Assembly (NCBI RefSeq): GCF_963966145.1
Contig: NC_091053.1
Location: 12,648,001 to 12,712,000 of the forward strand
Reading direction: 5' to 3'
Source of the DNA: Tenebrio molitor
Lineage: Eukaryota > Arthropoda > Insecta > Coleoptera > Tenebrionidae
Length of the DNA stretch: 64,000 nucleotides
In this document: one piece after another, positions 46,568 through 59,700 of the stretch
Position numbering within the stretch: the first letter of the stretch is position 1
How the letters are laid out: the number at the start of each line of letters is the position of its first letter
The notes under the pieces: generated by a model
What the model saw: only the letters and a program-made list of their open reading frames with translations
What the model was told of the DNA's origin: nothing
The model's database searches: none
Program-made: the position numbers and the translations under genes

Positions 46568-46716
46568 ACTGTATGACACGATGCTAAATTTTGTAGAAAA
46601 TTTGTTATAAAATGAGAGACCCTCGATCAGGACCAATGAACGATCAGGATCATAATCTGTCTTTGTCATTTTTACAGAATTTTCTGTGAAATTTAGTATC
46701 GTGTCACACTAGCTTA
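46568..46716. mobile_element. Second copy of the 20346 foldback family
   Basis: Arms GACACGATGCTAAATTTTGT and its reverse near 46690-46712; it shares GACCAATGAACGATCAGGAT with the copy at 20346-20522 but its right arm is shortened. Confidence 0.65.
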
Positions 46717-46946
46717 ATACCTACTGCATTTGTCATATCTTGCATCAAACATTTTTTCGTCTTGTTCTCTCCGGATTCCCATCATTTTTTCTTTTTCCAT
46801 TCATTTTCTTTTTATTATTTTGTAATTTTATTTATCGCTACAACTTCCACTTCTCATTGCATTTTCATATTTCATCTCTTATTTTTTATATTTTAACTTT
46901 CTGTTTTTCCCCCAATAACAGTTTTTTCATTCCACATTTTTTTATA

Positions 46947-47943
46947 CAGGCTGTTTGATGAAAAACGCCTCAACCCATAACTTTGTTATTTATTACCCGA
47001 TTTCAATGAACAAAAAAATCAAAGATATGGTTTTTCAAGCGCTACAAAACAGCCATAAAATGTTTTTTTTTTTGGCGTTATCTTCAATAGCTAACGATAG
47101 TCAACTTTTTTTTTTTTAATGGACACATGTAGTTTTTTAGGCTTGGTCTGGTAAGGTTTTTTTTTCTGGATCTAATGATGTATTGAAAGTTATCATTTGG
47201 TTCATAGCTAACTGAAAAAAAAAAAAATATTTTTTTGTAGTTCAGCTTATTATAAAATTTTTAAGAGTGCCGTGAACAACAATCGGAATACAAAGTACGA
47301 TAAATGTCATCTAAACGTCAGCTTAGAAGTTTTCATCTGCTTTTTTAAACTTTTTTTATTTAAGTATAAAATAATTGTCAGTCATGCAGGATAGCAGTCA
47401 TTTGACTATTATTTTATGTTCGAGTGTAATAAAAATCGTAATTAGTCAAAAACAAAAAGTTAATAGAAAAAATAATAATAATTAAAAAAAAAATATTTTT
47501 TAAAATTATTTATGTTTTCCAAGAAAATAATAATAAAACCCTTCAAGATTGCACCTGAAAATTTTCAAACTCACACTTGACATTTGTTGCTATTTATATT
47601 CCAATTGTGTTTCACGGCACACTTGAAAATTTCACAATAAACTGAACCACAATTAAAAATTGTTTTATTTTTTTTTTCAGTCAGCTATGAACCAAACGAT
47701 AATTTTTAATACATCGTTAGATTCAGAAAAAAAAACTTTATCAGACTGAGCCTAAAAAACTACTGAGTCCATTAAAAAAAAAAAAAGTTGACTATCGTAA
47801 GCTACTGAAAATAACGCCAAAAAAATTTTTTTTACGGCTGCTTCGTAGCGCATGAAAAACCATATCTTCGGTTTTTTTGTTCATTGAAATCGTATAATAA
47901 ATAAAAAAGTTATGGGTTGAGGCGTTTTTTATCAAACAGCCTG
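46947..47943. mobile_element. 997-bp TA-flanked foldback element
   Basis: The ends CAGGCTGTTTGATGAAAAAC and the reverse complement are flanked by TA. The arms stay complementary for several hundred bases (GATAGTCAACTTTTTTTTTT; CAATCGGAATACAAAGTACG against a diverged partner near 47600), so a transcript would fold into a long hairpin. No coding frame. Confidence 0.75.
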
Positions 47944-48459
47944 TATGCACATTTTTCACCCGTTCTTTCATTACGGAATAGTTTCCTTTTAGACACCGTC
48001 CGACAATAATTCTCAAGCTGCACAAGAATTCTTTCTCCACCTGTCATTCCACTCCGATATTCAAATTCTAATCAGTAGAAATCAGAAATTTGCATTAACC
48101 TGTGACGTGCCTCTTTCATAACACGCATCTAGGTTAACTATCCATCTTCGGGACATTGTTCCTTGCGGCGAACCATTGTCCGTCGGGTTCCGGGAAATCC
48201 GCGGCTCAACCGCAATAAAGCGCCCTCTGTCTGCCGACAACGTAAATAAACAGGCGCGCAACAAAACGTTTTATGTACCTCGTCGAATCGTCTTCGAAAA
48301 GAAGTCCTTCGATATGTGCGCAATTTTAATTACTTACGGCCGGTAATTTCCTTCATATTTTATTTTAATAAATCTCGGCCGATAATTGTTTCGAGTTTCT
48401 AAACGTACGGACTTAATGCGAAATTGCACGCTTACGACACGAATTATCACGACCGTAAA
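47944..48459. other. Unique DNA, GC-richer from about 48100
   Basis: The part from 48100 is repeat-free and moderately GC-rich. It may be regulatory. No exon supported. Confidence 0.3.
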
Positions 48460-48760
48460 TCATCTCATACAAAATTACCCAGGTATTAAGTTGTGGAACA
48501 TGTCGGCGGAAACAATTGATTTAATTGCGGGGAATTACCCAATTGTGCGACGAGTTTTTCACAGAAAACGACAAATTGCCTTGCGTAACAGCTCCGTCTT
48601 GTGGGCAACATGGAGTGCCTCAGGGCACAATCCTGAGCCCTCTTCTCTTCCCTCGTCCTCTTATCCTCAGCTTTTAAACTACAATTGCCACAAGTTTGCG
48701 ATCGTAAAAACACACAGACACCGTTTCGATATTGATTTGGTCGTCAACTCCAAACTTTTA
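48460..48760 (+). pseudogene. Non-LTR reverse transcriptase fragment
   Basis: The frame through 48612-48650 reads VTAPSCGQHGVPQGTILSPL LF, an intact GVPQGTxLSPLLF motif of LINE reverse transcriptases. Downstream frames break quickly and no catalytic FADD is visible. Confidence 0.65.
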
Positions 48761-50321
48761 TCTCGTTTTCGATGTTCTTTTTATCAGTTTGCAAGTCGTT
48801 CCGGTCTCATTTGAAAAGAAACATTTGTACCGATAATCCCTGTGTTCTGCGAAACCTCCCGTTTCGATTTCTTCTTCTCTTGCAGCAAACTGGTAAAAAT
48901 AAACGTCGACGTTGTGTGACGTCTGCTGCGAACGCTCCATCGTGAGTTAATATCCTGGTAATCTGGCGAACGTGTCTGAAGCAATAATTAACAATGGTAT
49001 ATTTATCCAGTGGGGCAATAAGTGCAAATTTAGATTACATGGAACATTATATCCTGGATACTTTGTATTTATCTCGACAATAACACGAGAACGTGATACT
49101 CGCATTGTTGACACATGTCAAAACGTGACATGTGGGGTTGTCGGGGTATTAATTAATTGTAACAGTTCAAACAGGACTCCGTGATGCCGTTTATGCCTTA
49201 CCTGCCATTGATGCCTGATATTTTAATTGCGACCACATTTTTCAAACAAGAATTTATTCATGTTCTTTCTGACAGAAAACACAATGACAGCACGCCACAA
49301 CCATCAGAAACTTGACTAAACTGTTAGGTCTACTCTTGATAACTTGAAATGTGTGTATTATGTGTTCATTGTCGTTGATAAACGCCATCTTCATAAAAAA
49401 TTGTTTCAACAATGCAAAAATACAAGAAGGTTGTTTTTTACAGTTACGATAAAATATGACCAAGGACGGATCACGTCGGGAAATTTCGGAAGGAATAGTT
49501 ATTGACGGTCGTTCTTGCTCGGCCACAGGCTCACAACATGCGATTGTAATTATGTAGTACAGAATGTACCAGGTGTTCAATTGAAAAATATTGGTGTGTT
49601 TTTTTGTCTCCGATTGGCACCGATCGGATGTTTTAACTTAACATGACATTAAAAAAAAAATTTAGGTTATGTCGGTTGTGTTTATGCTATTACAAAAATG
49701 AACCTATGATGGTAAATTTCTGATTTGTCCGTCAAAGCTGACAACCGGAAATGCGTTTAGATTACAGTAGTACCAAAATCATTCAAATTTTCATTGTTAG
49801 GTACCAACAGATTTAGTCATTCTTGATCACCCACTATATGATGCGACAAATTATTTCCGCACGTAACTCAAAGATAACAGAAGATCTTGAGCTGCTTGAC
49901 GCTTCTTCAGGTTTGTGAACAGATGTAAGAAGATGTAAGAGATGAATCACGTCTAAAACATGGAAACTAGACTAGGAATAATAGAAATAAAAATGTATTG
50001 AACAGGTTAAGTACCTAGGGCTTTCATAAACTATTTGTGTCACAAGAAGGCTGTGTCTCCATTTAAATACATGGAGATGAAAGCCCTGTATTTTATTTAA
50101 GGTGGATTGATCATTGGACATACCCCAAGTAAGATTCAAATTATAATCAGCTGTCAACAACGTTTGCATCCGGTCAAGCGATGTTGCCATATCTGCTTTA
50201 CGTAATGCCAACTCTTGTTAAATCAATCATAATTTTTACTTTCCCATTACATAAATAGTAAAATTACCATCACGGGTCTAACTATAACTAAACTGCAACT
50301 AAATAACGCAAATGTTTTATA
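48761..50321. other. Mixed unique and dispersed-repeat DNA
   Basis: Segments near 49445-49540 and 49835-49985 share words (GGGAAATTTCGGAAG, GATGCGACAAATTATTTC) with 29120-29240 and 32930-33060. Another near 49675-49720 matches 3290-3340 inverted. No gene recognised. Confidence 0.4.
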
Positions 50322-51798
50322 CAGGCTGATTCACGTAGCCCGTTCATTAGAAACTCTCTGATTTCCTGAAATCATATTAATATGAAAATTGGTGGTTGAC
50401 TATAATCGACTACTCCAAGTTCAAATGAAATATTTTCAAAATGGTGGCACTTCCGGAAATACCGGAAATCAACGCAATCTTTATTTTTTTTAATGGAAAG
50501 GCCTCATTTTGACTTCACATTTCGATTCTACGTTAAATTTTGAGTTTAGAACGTCTTTTTGCCAACACTTATCTGTCATCGTTTTTGACCTATGTCATCT
50601 TTTTTGCAAAAAAGCGAGGTTGCAGGGCTTCATTAACAAATTTATAACTCTTGAACCATCGCAAATAAATAATCGTTTTTTTTTAGTTGAATTCCTAAAG
50701 ACCTGGCCGATCTTTTCCGCCATTAGTGATATTTTTTTTATGTTTCATACGCCTACTGAAATTTTTCAAAATTGCTAATTAAAAAATGTCAAAAACTTCA
50801 TTTTTTTAAATGGCAACCACCATTTGTGACACTAGATATAAATGTAAAATTTAATTCTAAGCCTACTTTTATTAACATTGTGTATGCCTATTCCCAGCCG
50901 TTTTGGAGTAATTTCGATTTTTTGAGTAAAATATTCTTTTTTTTTATCAAATCAATTGTTTTATTTGAATTTTTATTCAAAAATCACATGCAATAAACAG
51001 TAGATAACAACGAAATAATAAAAAATAAGCAAATTAACAAAAAAATATTTTCAATGAAATCATTTACATTAAAATATTTTTTTGTTAATTTGCTTATTTT
51101 TTTATTGTTTTGTTGTTATCTAATATTTATTGCAATGCTATTTTTGAATAAAAATTCAAATAAAACAATTGCTCATAAAAAAGAATATTTTATTAAAAAA
51201 ATTGAAATGACGCCTAAACGGCTGCAAATAGGCATACATAATGTTAATAAAAGTGGCCTTAAAATGTAATTTTACATTTATATCTAGTATCACAAACGGT
51301 AGTTACCATTTAAAAAAATGAAGTTTTCGACATTTTTAGATTATCAATTTTAAGAAATTGCAGTAGGCGTATGAAACATAAAAAACATGTCGTTGATAGC
51401 GCAAAAAAGCGGCCAAATCTTTGGCAAGTCAGTAAAGTAAAAATAAATTATTTATTTCTGATGGTTCAGGAATTATAAATTTTTTAATGAAGCCCTGCAA
51501 CCTCACTTTTTTGCAAAAAAGATGACATAGGTCAAAAACGATGACAGATAAGTATTGACAAAAAGACGTACTAAACTCAAAAGTTAACGTAGAATCGAAA
51601 TGTGAATTTAAAATGGGGCCTTTCTATTTAAAAAAACAAAGATGGTATCGATTTCCGGTATTTCCGGAAGTGCCACCATTTTGAAAATATTTCATTTGAA
51701 CTTGGAGTAGTTGATTATAGTCAACTACCAATTTTCATATTAATATGATTTTGGGAAATCAAAAAGTTTCTAATGAACGGGCTACATGAATCAGCCTG
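50322..51798. mobile_element. 1.48-kb TA-flanked foldback element, almost one perfect palindrome
   Basis: The ends CAGGCTGATTCACGTAGCCC and the reverse complement lie between TA dinucleotides. The two halves remain complementary for about 700 bp each, meeting near 51050 (AATAAGCAAATTAACAAAAA against TTTTTGTTAATTTGCTTATT). No coding frame survives. A diverged left arm of the same family lies at 59704-60120. Confidence 0.85.
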
Positions 51799-53713
51799 TA
51801 TATTTTTTTACATTTTTATTTGGGTACGTTCATTTTACTCTATCAAGTATAAGTAATTTTTTTAAGCTTCTGTAAATAGAGAAGACGAGGATCACGTGGC
51901 TTGCAGAACTTTCAGAACTCGCTAATCTGCAATTTTGACTCCTTGGGTAATGATCACAGAATAAAGCCGGTCAAATTAATTGTGAACGCAATATGAATCG
52001 GTCTGACAGTTTGTGTAAGATGGCGCGCGGTCAGTATAACCTAAAACTTGATAATTTTCAGTTTGATATTGAAATGCATAGTCATCATTACAAATTACAC
52101 TTGTATAAAATCAGTAAATCTGAATTTTTCATTGGACAATAAAATATCATTGAAACCTACAGTTATAGCTCTAACTGTCAAGCTCCCCAATCAAAACCTC
52201 CCCAGAATGCTCTTTTTATCAAATATAGAAAGTTTTCTGTGTTTCCACTTGATTAAAATGTCACATAAAATTTGTCAGGGCAGACACACTACTCCGTTAC
52301 TGAAAAATGCTGGAATCTAATAAAGTCACAGATCTGGGTTAGGTGTGATGTCAAACTACTTATTGCACAACCGGGTCACATAATTTGTAATCGAGCAGAT
52401 AAATAAATGTCAATGTCGCTCGAACATCCGCATGACTCAATCTAAGACTTGACTTTTGCATGTTGCGTCATGAGCACAGTGCACTCCAAAAAGTCAAAAA
52501 ACAACTAAAAACTTCCTCTTCTACCCTTCTAGTGTCCGCGCAATTCGTCCTTGCCACCCCATCGAACACCGGAACAAGCCGGGGGCGTCCTTCTACCTAG
52601 TTTTTATTGTTTCGCCATTTATTGTTGACAGTTTCCTGTCGTTGCCACAACAGTAACACTTGCAAGGAAAAGTGTGAGAACCTGTGCGCGTCATAATTCT
52701 CAAAATACTAAAATTTAAATGGAGGTTGTATAAATACAACACCGAGGAATTTTTACCGAATTGCTTCCAGATGTTTCGGGTTACCTTACGGAATTCCCCA
52801 AAATACCTGTACAAAGTTGTAAAACTAGGAAGATTCACACGATCTCGCTGTCCCCTCAGGGGGGGCATAAATTTGCAAAAATAAACGTAGACAGGTGGGA
52901 CACGCTCTATTAAATATTTACAGGATCTAGTCTTAAATTGGGGTGATTTACAAGGGTTGGCACGGGTTCAGACAGGATGTGGGGTGGTTTTAGGATTTTG
53001 AACGAACGCAACTAATTAAAAAAAGAGTAGTATGGGGGTGATGACAGTTATTTATGCAACTTGTGTATAAAGCAATACTTTTTTCATAAGTGGGAAGATT
53101 ACGAGCACGCGCGTAGCCAGTCAAATAAATTTGTGGGATTAAAAACTGAATTGAACAATACAAGCTTTATCTATTCTTCTTTGGGAAAACCCCACAATTT
53201 GGGGGCGTTCCGTCCTTTGTCCCTTAACTCGTGGACATCTTTACACCTTACCACCCACCACCTGTGACAGACCTGCACCAACGGCTGGACCATCACACTA
53301 GTTTACCTGATGTGCGCCACAAAGTCAAGACAAAATGCTTGCGTAACTCTAGTCGATCCAAAAGTGTTCTTGCAGTGTTTCCAGTCACCACCAAAGACCC
53401 ACCCAGTGCAGGACTAAGGAGCGATGACGTTCACTACCGCGAGAAAAAGTTGGTTCACCACGAAAAAAAGTTAGTCCTTTGTCTTGATCGAATCCTGAAG
53501 GGTCCTTGTGGTTTCGGCCGCAATATGCAAATCTGGAGTATCTTCCATCCGCAAACGAGGCCCTCGACATCCGGTCGCCATTTTCAAGTCCTCTCGATTT
53601 AAATTACAAATTGTATTTGCCATTTTTTGTCGTAATTAACGGTCGAGTGGGAGTTTCGATCGATTCTGTGGCACTTTGTGGAGTTTTCTTTGAACGTGTG
53701 GTTGTTGTTGCAG
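51799..53713. promoter_or_regulatory. Unique DNA upstream of the sim bHLH exon
   Basis: Repeat-poor, GC-rising towards the exon. It ends in a good acceptor (TTGTTGTTGTTGCAG, 53699-53713), so the bHLH exon is preceded by an intron rather than by its own promoter. It holds an ATCACGTGGC box at about 51891. Open frames here have no recognisable product. Confidence 0.35.
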
Positions 53714-53733
53714 ACTCTTTGGCTCGAGGCGCC

Positions 53734-56700
53734 ATGAAGGAAAAAAGCAAGAACGCGGCGAGGTCTCGCAGGGAGAAGGAAAACGCGGAGTTCTTGGAGT
53801 TGGCGAAGTTGCTGCCGCTTCCTGCGGCTATTACGTCGCAGTTGGACAAAGCCTCCGTGATACGGTTGACCACGTCTTATCTGAAGATGCGCCAGGTCTT
53901 TCCAGATGGTGAGTCGGAGCTTCATAAAAATAAAATTCAACAAAGTCGAACAGATTGCTTTTGTCATTTAAACAAGAAGTGATTTAGTGTTCGACATTTC
54001 TCGATTTCTCTTATGCTAACGACAGTCATAATGTCCAAACTGAACGATCATCGGGGTCACAGCTATTGGTAGGTGTTTGACAAATAGAAAGATTCCTGTT
54101 AAACATAAAATGATGGGGTTGCACGCAATTTAGATTTAAATCGACGAAATAGGCGAACTCACTACACCGCGATATAGTGGACACAGATTCATCGGTACTG
54201 CGCTGTTCCTCCACATCACATCAAAATGAAATGAAGTGCAACACATAATCAATGAGTTTTACTTTATATCAAACTGTATTTGAAGAAAATCCATCGGTTA
54301 ATTTTTGAGTTAAGTAAATCCAAACCAGACAGACAGACAGACAGAAATTCTAAAAACTCTTAAAATGTTTTCTGTATCGCGTTTACGTAAACACTTGCAG
54401 ACTACGGTGTTAAGTTGTCGAATCCTCTCTTCGTAGAACGGTTCTTTCTTTTTCTCTTCGAATTTTGTTAAATTATGATTAAGACTAACTCAGTCTGCTA
54501 CGGAATTTGTATCCTGTCAACAACACTTTTGTGGTGACAAGAAATCCCAAACTCGATATTAACTTTCATTTTACAATTCTTCGTCGTTTCGTTGTGGATC
54601 CAAACAGGATAATGTCAAATGTAGCTTTTTCCTCTTACCAGTACACATTACAGTTATCAGTTGTAAGTGATAAATAAATATTAAGTGCCTTGTTTTTCTC
54701 ATTTTCAATTAAAAATAATTATTTGTACATGTTTTAAGTGGGAAGTTTACATGCACGAGCGCAGCGAGTGCCGTAATTTGGTGTTGGAGCTTCTTTTCTT
54801 TTGTATTTTTTGTGTTATTATCTGAAACGCATCCACTTTCCATAATTTTGAGCAGATTGTCCTTCGTTGAAAAAATTTACTTTGGCACACCTGAGACGCA
54901 TATCTGGTCCCCAAATCCGAATCTGAACCGCAGAGAAAGTGATAACATCGTCAGGACACAATAAAATTTTGTTTAGCCGCTGACCGTGTGCCCCGATCAG
55001 TTCTCATGACATATTGACAAAACTAATTTAAATGTCTCTTCAGAGAAATTACGGGGGCGTTGAAAATCTTACACCCATAGAAGTTCGCGTTTTTATGATG
55101 TAAAGCAGGAACTGTCTTTGAATAAACGTAGCGGCGAAATTAGATATTCGAGGTGTTGAGGACAAAACGCATTTAAATGAGAATGGTCGGAATGGTGACA
55201 ATGAGAAGTTTGAAATGTCGGTGATTTTTTGTTGTTGCAGGTTTGGGGGACGCGTGGGGGGCCACCCCAGTCGTGGTGAATCCCAGAGACGCGCCCATCA
55301 AGGAGTTGGGGTCGTATCTTCTGCAGACGCTCGATGGGTTTATCTTCGTGGTGGCTCCGGATGGGAAAATCATGTACATATCAGAAACCGCCTCGGTGCA
55401 TTTGGGGTTGTCGCAGGTAATTGGAACCCAATGTTTCAAAACACAATTAAAGTAGATTTAATCTTTGTTGTTCAAATAATTTCGAAATTAATTTGAAAAA
55501 ATTATGAAGTGATGGATACTGCTTGTCCATTTTGGCTTGTTTTCAGTTGAACTAAATTTGAAGAGGAAAAAACTTGTATTTTTCAGATAATTAAAATTCA
55601 CTCTCTTTAAATTGTATCAAGCGATCAAAAAAAAAAACGGGCAAGTTACGATTATCATGGTTCAGTAGGCAGCACAAGTTTCAAATTTGGGATTGTCAAA
55701 GAACCATATTTAAGTTCTCTAACTTCCAAGAGAGAAAATTGTCAGTTGTCAAAGTCAAATTACACAAAATTTAAACTAGGGTTGCCAACCGAGCCATGAT
55801 ATAGTCCAATTTTTACCCTTTTGAGGTGACGTCACGATTTCCTTCCTCGTTTTCTCTATATTGAGACGACAGAAACAGAAAAAAACAAAAAAAAAAAAGA
55901 ACCGGTACGCCTACTTATTGTTGGTTACTTTGTGGTTATTTTATGCTCCTGTCAATTTGACAATTTTTAATTTATTTCACTTATTACATACATTGATTAC
56001 AAACATAACCTTTCCAAGCAATTATTAACAAATTTGAAACATAATTATTTAGGATCACTTCAAATTTGTTTCGTCACCGCAAATGAGTAAAAATTGGATT
56101 TTGGTCATGAGAGATTAGATTTTTTTTTTAATTGCACGGTATTTTAAAGTGGAAGTACGGCGTAATAAATGATAATATTTTCAAAAATTCGGTTTGATTT
56201 TTCTTATAATTCAAATTCAACGCCTTCTTTACCCTTTGCAAAAATTAGCAGTTTAGGAAATTTCTCTTTAATTTTTTCTTGTACAGAGCGCCCAGAAATG
56301 TGGTAGCAACTTTTACACAAAGTGTCACAAGATGGCACTTTCGAAAAGCCAAATTTGTTCGATCTTGCAACATTCAATTTTTGAATTTTTTCAAAAGAAT
56401 ATGTTAAGGACGTTTTCCGAACAATTTTTACCCCCTATTTGTGCACTAAAATTTGTCGAGATGTTGCTCGAAGGGTTCAGTTATGCATTGAGCATAATGG
56501 TGGTCAATTTGAACAAAATTTAAATTTGAATGTTTTACGTTTGACAATTCTTGACATTTAATTATCTCAATTTAGATAGCGGCGTTGCCATGCATAAAAA
56601 AGGTCTCTGTAAAAAAGTGTCATCTTGTGGGACCAATCGAAAAACTTGCTACCACATTTGTGGGCGCTCTGTATGTATGCAAGAAAAAATTAAAGACCCT

Positions 56701-59700
56701 ACAAGGTGGGTGTCCCACCTAAGACTTTTAGGTCTTATATCTCTATTATGTATGAATCAATTTTTGTGGAATTTAACAGATACATAATTTAAAGCGTGAA
56801 GATTAATCTCACGTTACACAAGTACCTCCAGTCTTAAAAACGCCATTTTAACTCCCTTTATTTGTGAGTTAAATCATTTAAGATTTATACTAAAGTGTAG
56901 AACAACAATAAACATTGGCTTCCGAAAAAATTCATCTCTAGAGGTAGTCGTACTACAAAAAAAAAGAGTAAAAACCGTGTCAATTTATTTAATTTTTCGC
57001 AGAATTGTTCAATTATTTTCTTGAAGTAGAAATTGTTCAATTGATTAAATTTTTGGTGTAGACACATGTTTTCTAACAAATATGTACAGTTTTGTGTAGA
57101 TTCTAATAAAGGAAATGTTTCATAAAATTACATTTTTTATTAATCGGGCATTTTATTGTCGCTCATTTATTCTTCATTCGTTAGAATACCTGTCTTCCAA
57201 GATATATGAGATATATGAACTGAAAATCTTATATGGGACACCCGGTAGAAGGCAGTTTTCCTGTTTTATGCCATAAAATTCAAAATGTCATTTGAATGAA
57301 CCTTCACATTTAATTGTTAAAGAAAAATATCAAGTCGATTTTTTTCTGATTGAATTTAAGTGAAAAGGCAAAATGTATGTAATCACCCAATATTGCAAAA
57401 TACAAAGTGTCTCTGAAAGAACGTATATCAAGAGTCCTATGGAATTGTGCGGCTTTATAATGTTATTGTGTCGAACTATGTCGAGCAGTTAAAGCCGTCA
57501 AATCAGATCACAACTGTCAAACGTAAAATGATTAAATCTTAGCGACAATTGTTATTAGTTCGACGTCTTAGTTGTTTGTTTGTGGTTTTCTTCAGTTTTT
57601 CTATATTCTAATATATTACTTTTATTAATCTTACAACAGTCTATTAAAAACCTGTAATTAATGGAGTTACATAAACTTTTTTTTCTATTTGGTACCACCA
57701 TATGCTATAGAGCGCCAAAAATCAAATATATTCGAATATCACAGGACTCTTGATATACGTTCTTTTAGAGACACTTTGTACAATTTAAATAGATTGAATT
57801 TTTATTAACCAAATGTTGAAATCATATTTCTTCAACGTGATTTTTGACCTAAAGTCATAAGAGCACGCTTGCCGTTAGGGCATGCTACTTAAGACTACAG
57901 AATAGGTTATTCACCAACGTACTATGTGATTAGGATTACCCCAATTCTTTACAATACGTGCGTTAATAATGTCTCTACACTTCTACAGTCAGGTATATAC
58001 CACTAATATCGTAAATAACTATTATTTATCATGAATTTGAGTGAAAGTTCGTTTTTTACGACAATGCTAACCATTTTTTTTTAACGTTGACTTAAAGGTG
58101 TCTAAATGTATAGGGTGTATAAATATAAATGTGAACTCGCCTCTAGCTAACGTTAAATTTAGCGAAATGGCGAACTATTCTAACGTTGGTCCCGCCCGGG
58201 TTGCAGAATAACTTTCTTTCATAAATGTTTTCTGTTCAGTTGAATGAACCATTTTTCAATATTAGATGTCAGTTAGTTTTTAGTTTTGATAAAGATGGGG
58301 CAGAAAATTAAAAACAAAGACCCTCAATCACAAATTGGAGATTAAACTTGACAAGAGTGACAGCAGGTTCGTAAGTCATGACACATGCAAAATAATAAGT
58401 TATTTAATAAACTAGTTTGTTAATGAAGGCGATTAATAATCGAAACTGTTTAAAGCACGAACGAGTGTAGCGAGTGAGTGGCTTTAATAGTTGAGATTAT
58501 TAATCGCCCATTAACAAAAGAGTTGATTACAAATTTTTTTCGTTGACCGTAAACTTTTTTTTTTGGTGACAAATTTTGAAATTAAAGACAAATCAAAACC
58601 AATTTCATCTTTTTCCATAAAGATGAGACCTTATAAATACCTTCATTCTTTTTTTTTTCCTCAGGGTAGGCCATTTTAAATTTTTTCAACACTTTCTATT
58701 CACTTTTCCACAAAGAGTGTCAGAAGACGTCAACTCCATTCACATTCAATTTCACGTAAAAATCACGATTGCTAAGGAAACCTAGTTACCTTTGAAAAAT
58801 ATGACATGCGAATTATAACCAAAAATGTCGGTTTTTGAAGAAGTTAATTTGTAATTGTGCAGTTATGGAGCTATAAAATATAGAAAACCCTGCTGCACTA
58901 CCTGCTGCAGTGTTGGTAAGTGCAAACAATGCATGTTCGAGGTTGTTTATACATCAAAATTTAATCAAAACGTCAAAATCGCAAAAATCGTTGATTAATG
59001 AAAAATAGTGTATTAATGAGGTCCATTAATACACTATAATTTACACAAAAGAATTCATTAATATTGAAATTAACAAGCGGTTAACGGAAAAACGCATTAC
59101 GTTATACGTCGGGTAAACTTTTAAGGTAAGGCAGTTTTCACACACACCGGGAAAACCGAAGTCGGAGCCGGCACCGGATACAATGTAACCAAATGGAAAC
59201 TGTCACACATAAGTATCACAATGATACTCATTCGTTTCATGGATATGCGCGTTTTAATCCTTTTTGGAAAATTGACACAGGTTTTTCATCTTTTTCTTGT
59301 CTGTCTTAAATGGACAAATTTTTGCGGAAGTTATCGTTTATTGTTGTTCTACAGTTTAAACGATTTAATTCACAAATAAAGGGAGTTAAAATGGCGTTTA
59401 TAAGACTGGAGGTACTTGAGTACCGTGAGATTAATTTCCACCCTTTAAATTATTATCTATCTGTTAAATTTCACAAAAATTGGTCCATAAATAATGGAGA
59501 TATAAGACCTAAAACTCTCAAGTGGGACACCTGTATGTATCTCTCTTATTTAAGGACCAATTTTTGTGAAATTTGGAAGATGTACAGTTGTCCCAGAGTT
59601 GCGAAAAAGCTCCATAACGTGTTTGTTATTAAAATTATCAACTTTTTTTTTTTTAGATGATAGCTGCGTTTCCACTGCACATTCGGAAAATATTGCGGCA

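Noticed and set aside
53231..53602. 123-codon open frame just upstream of the sim bHLH exon
   Set aside because: It resembles no protein, does not join the bHLH exon in frame and lies in the intron that ends at the acceptor at 53713.
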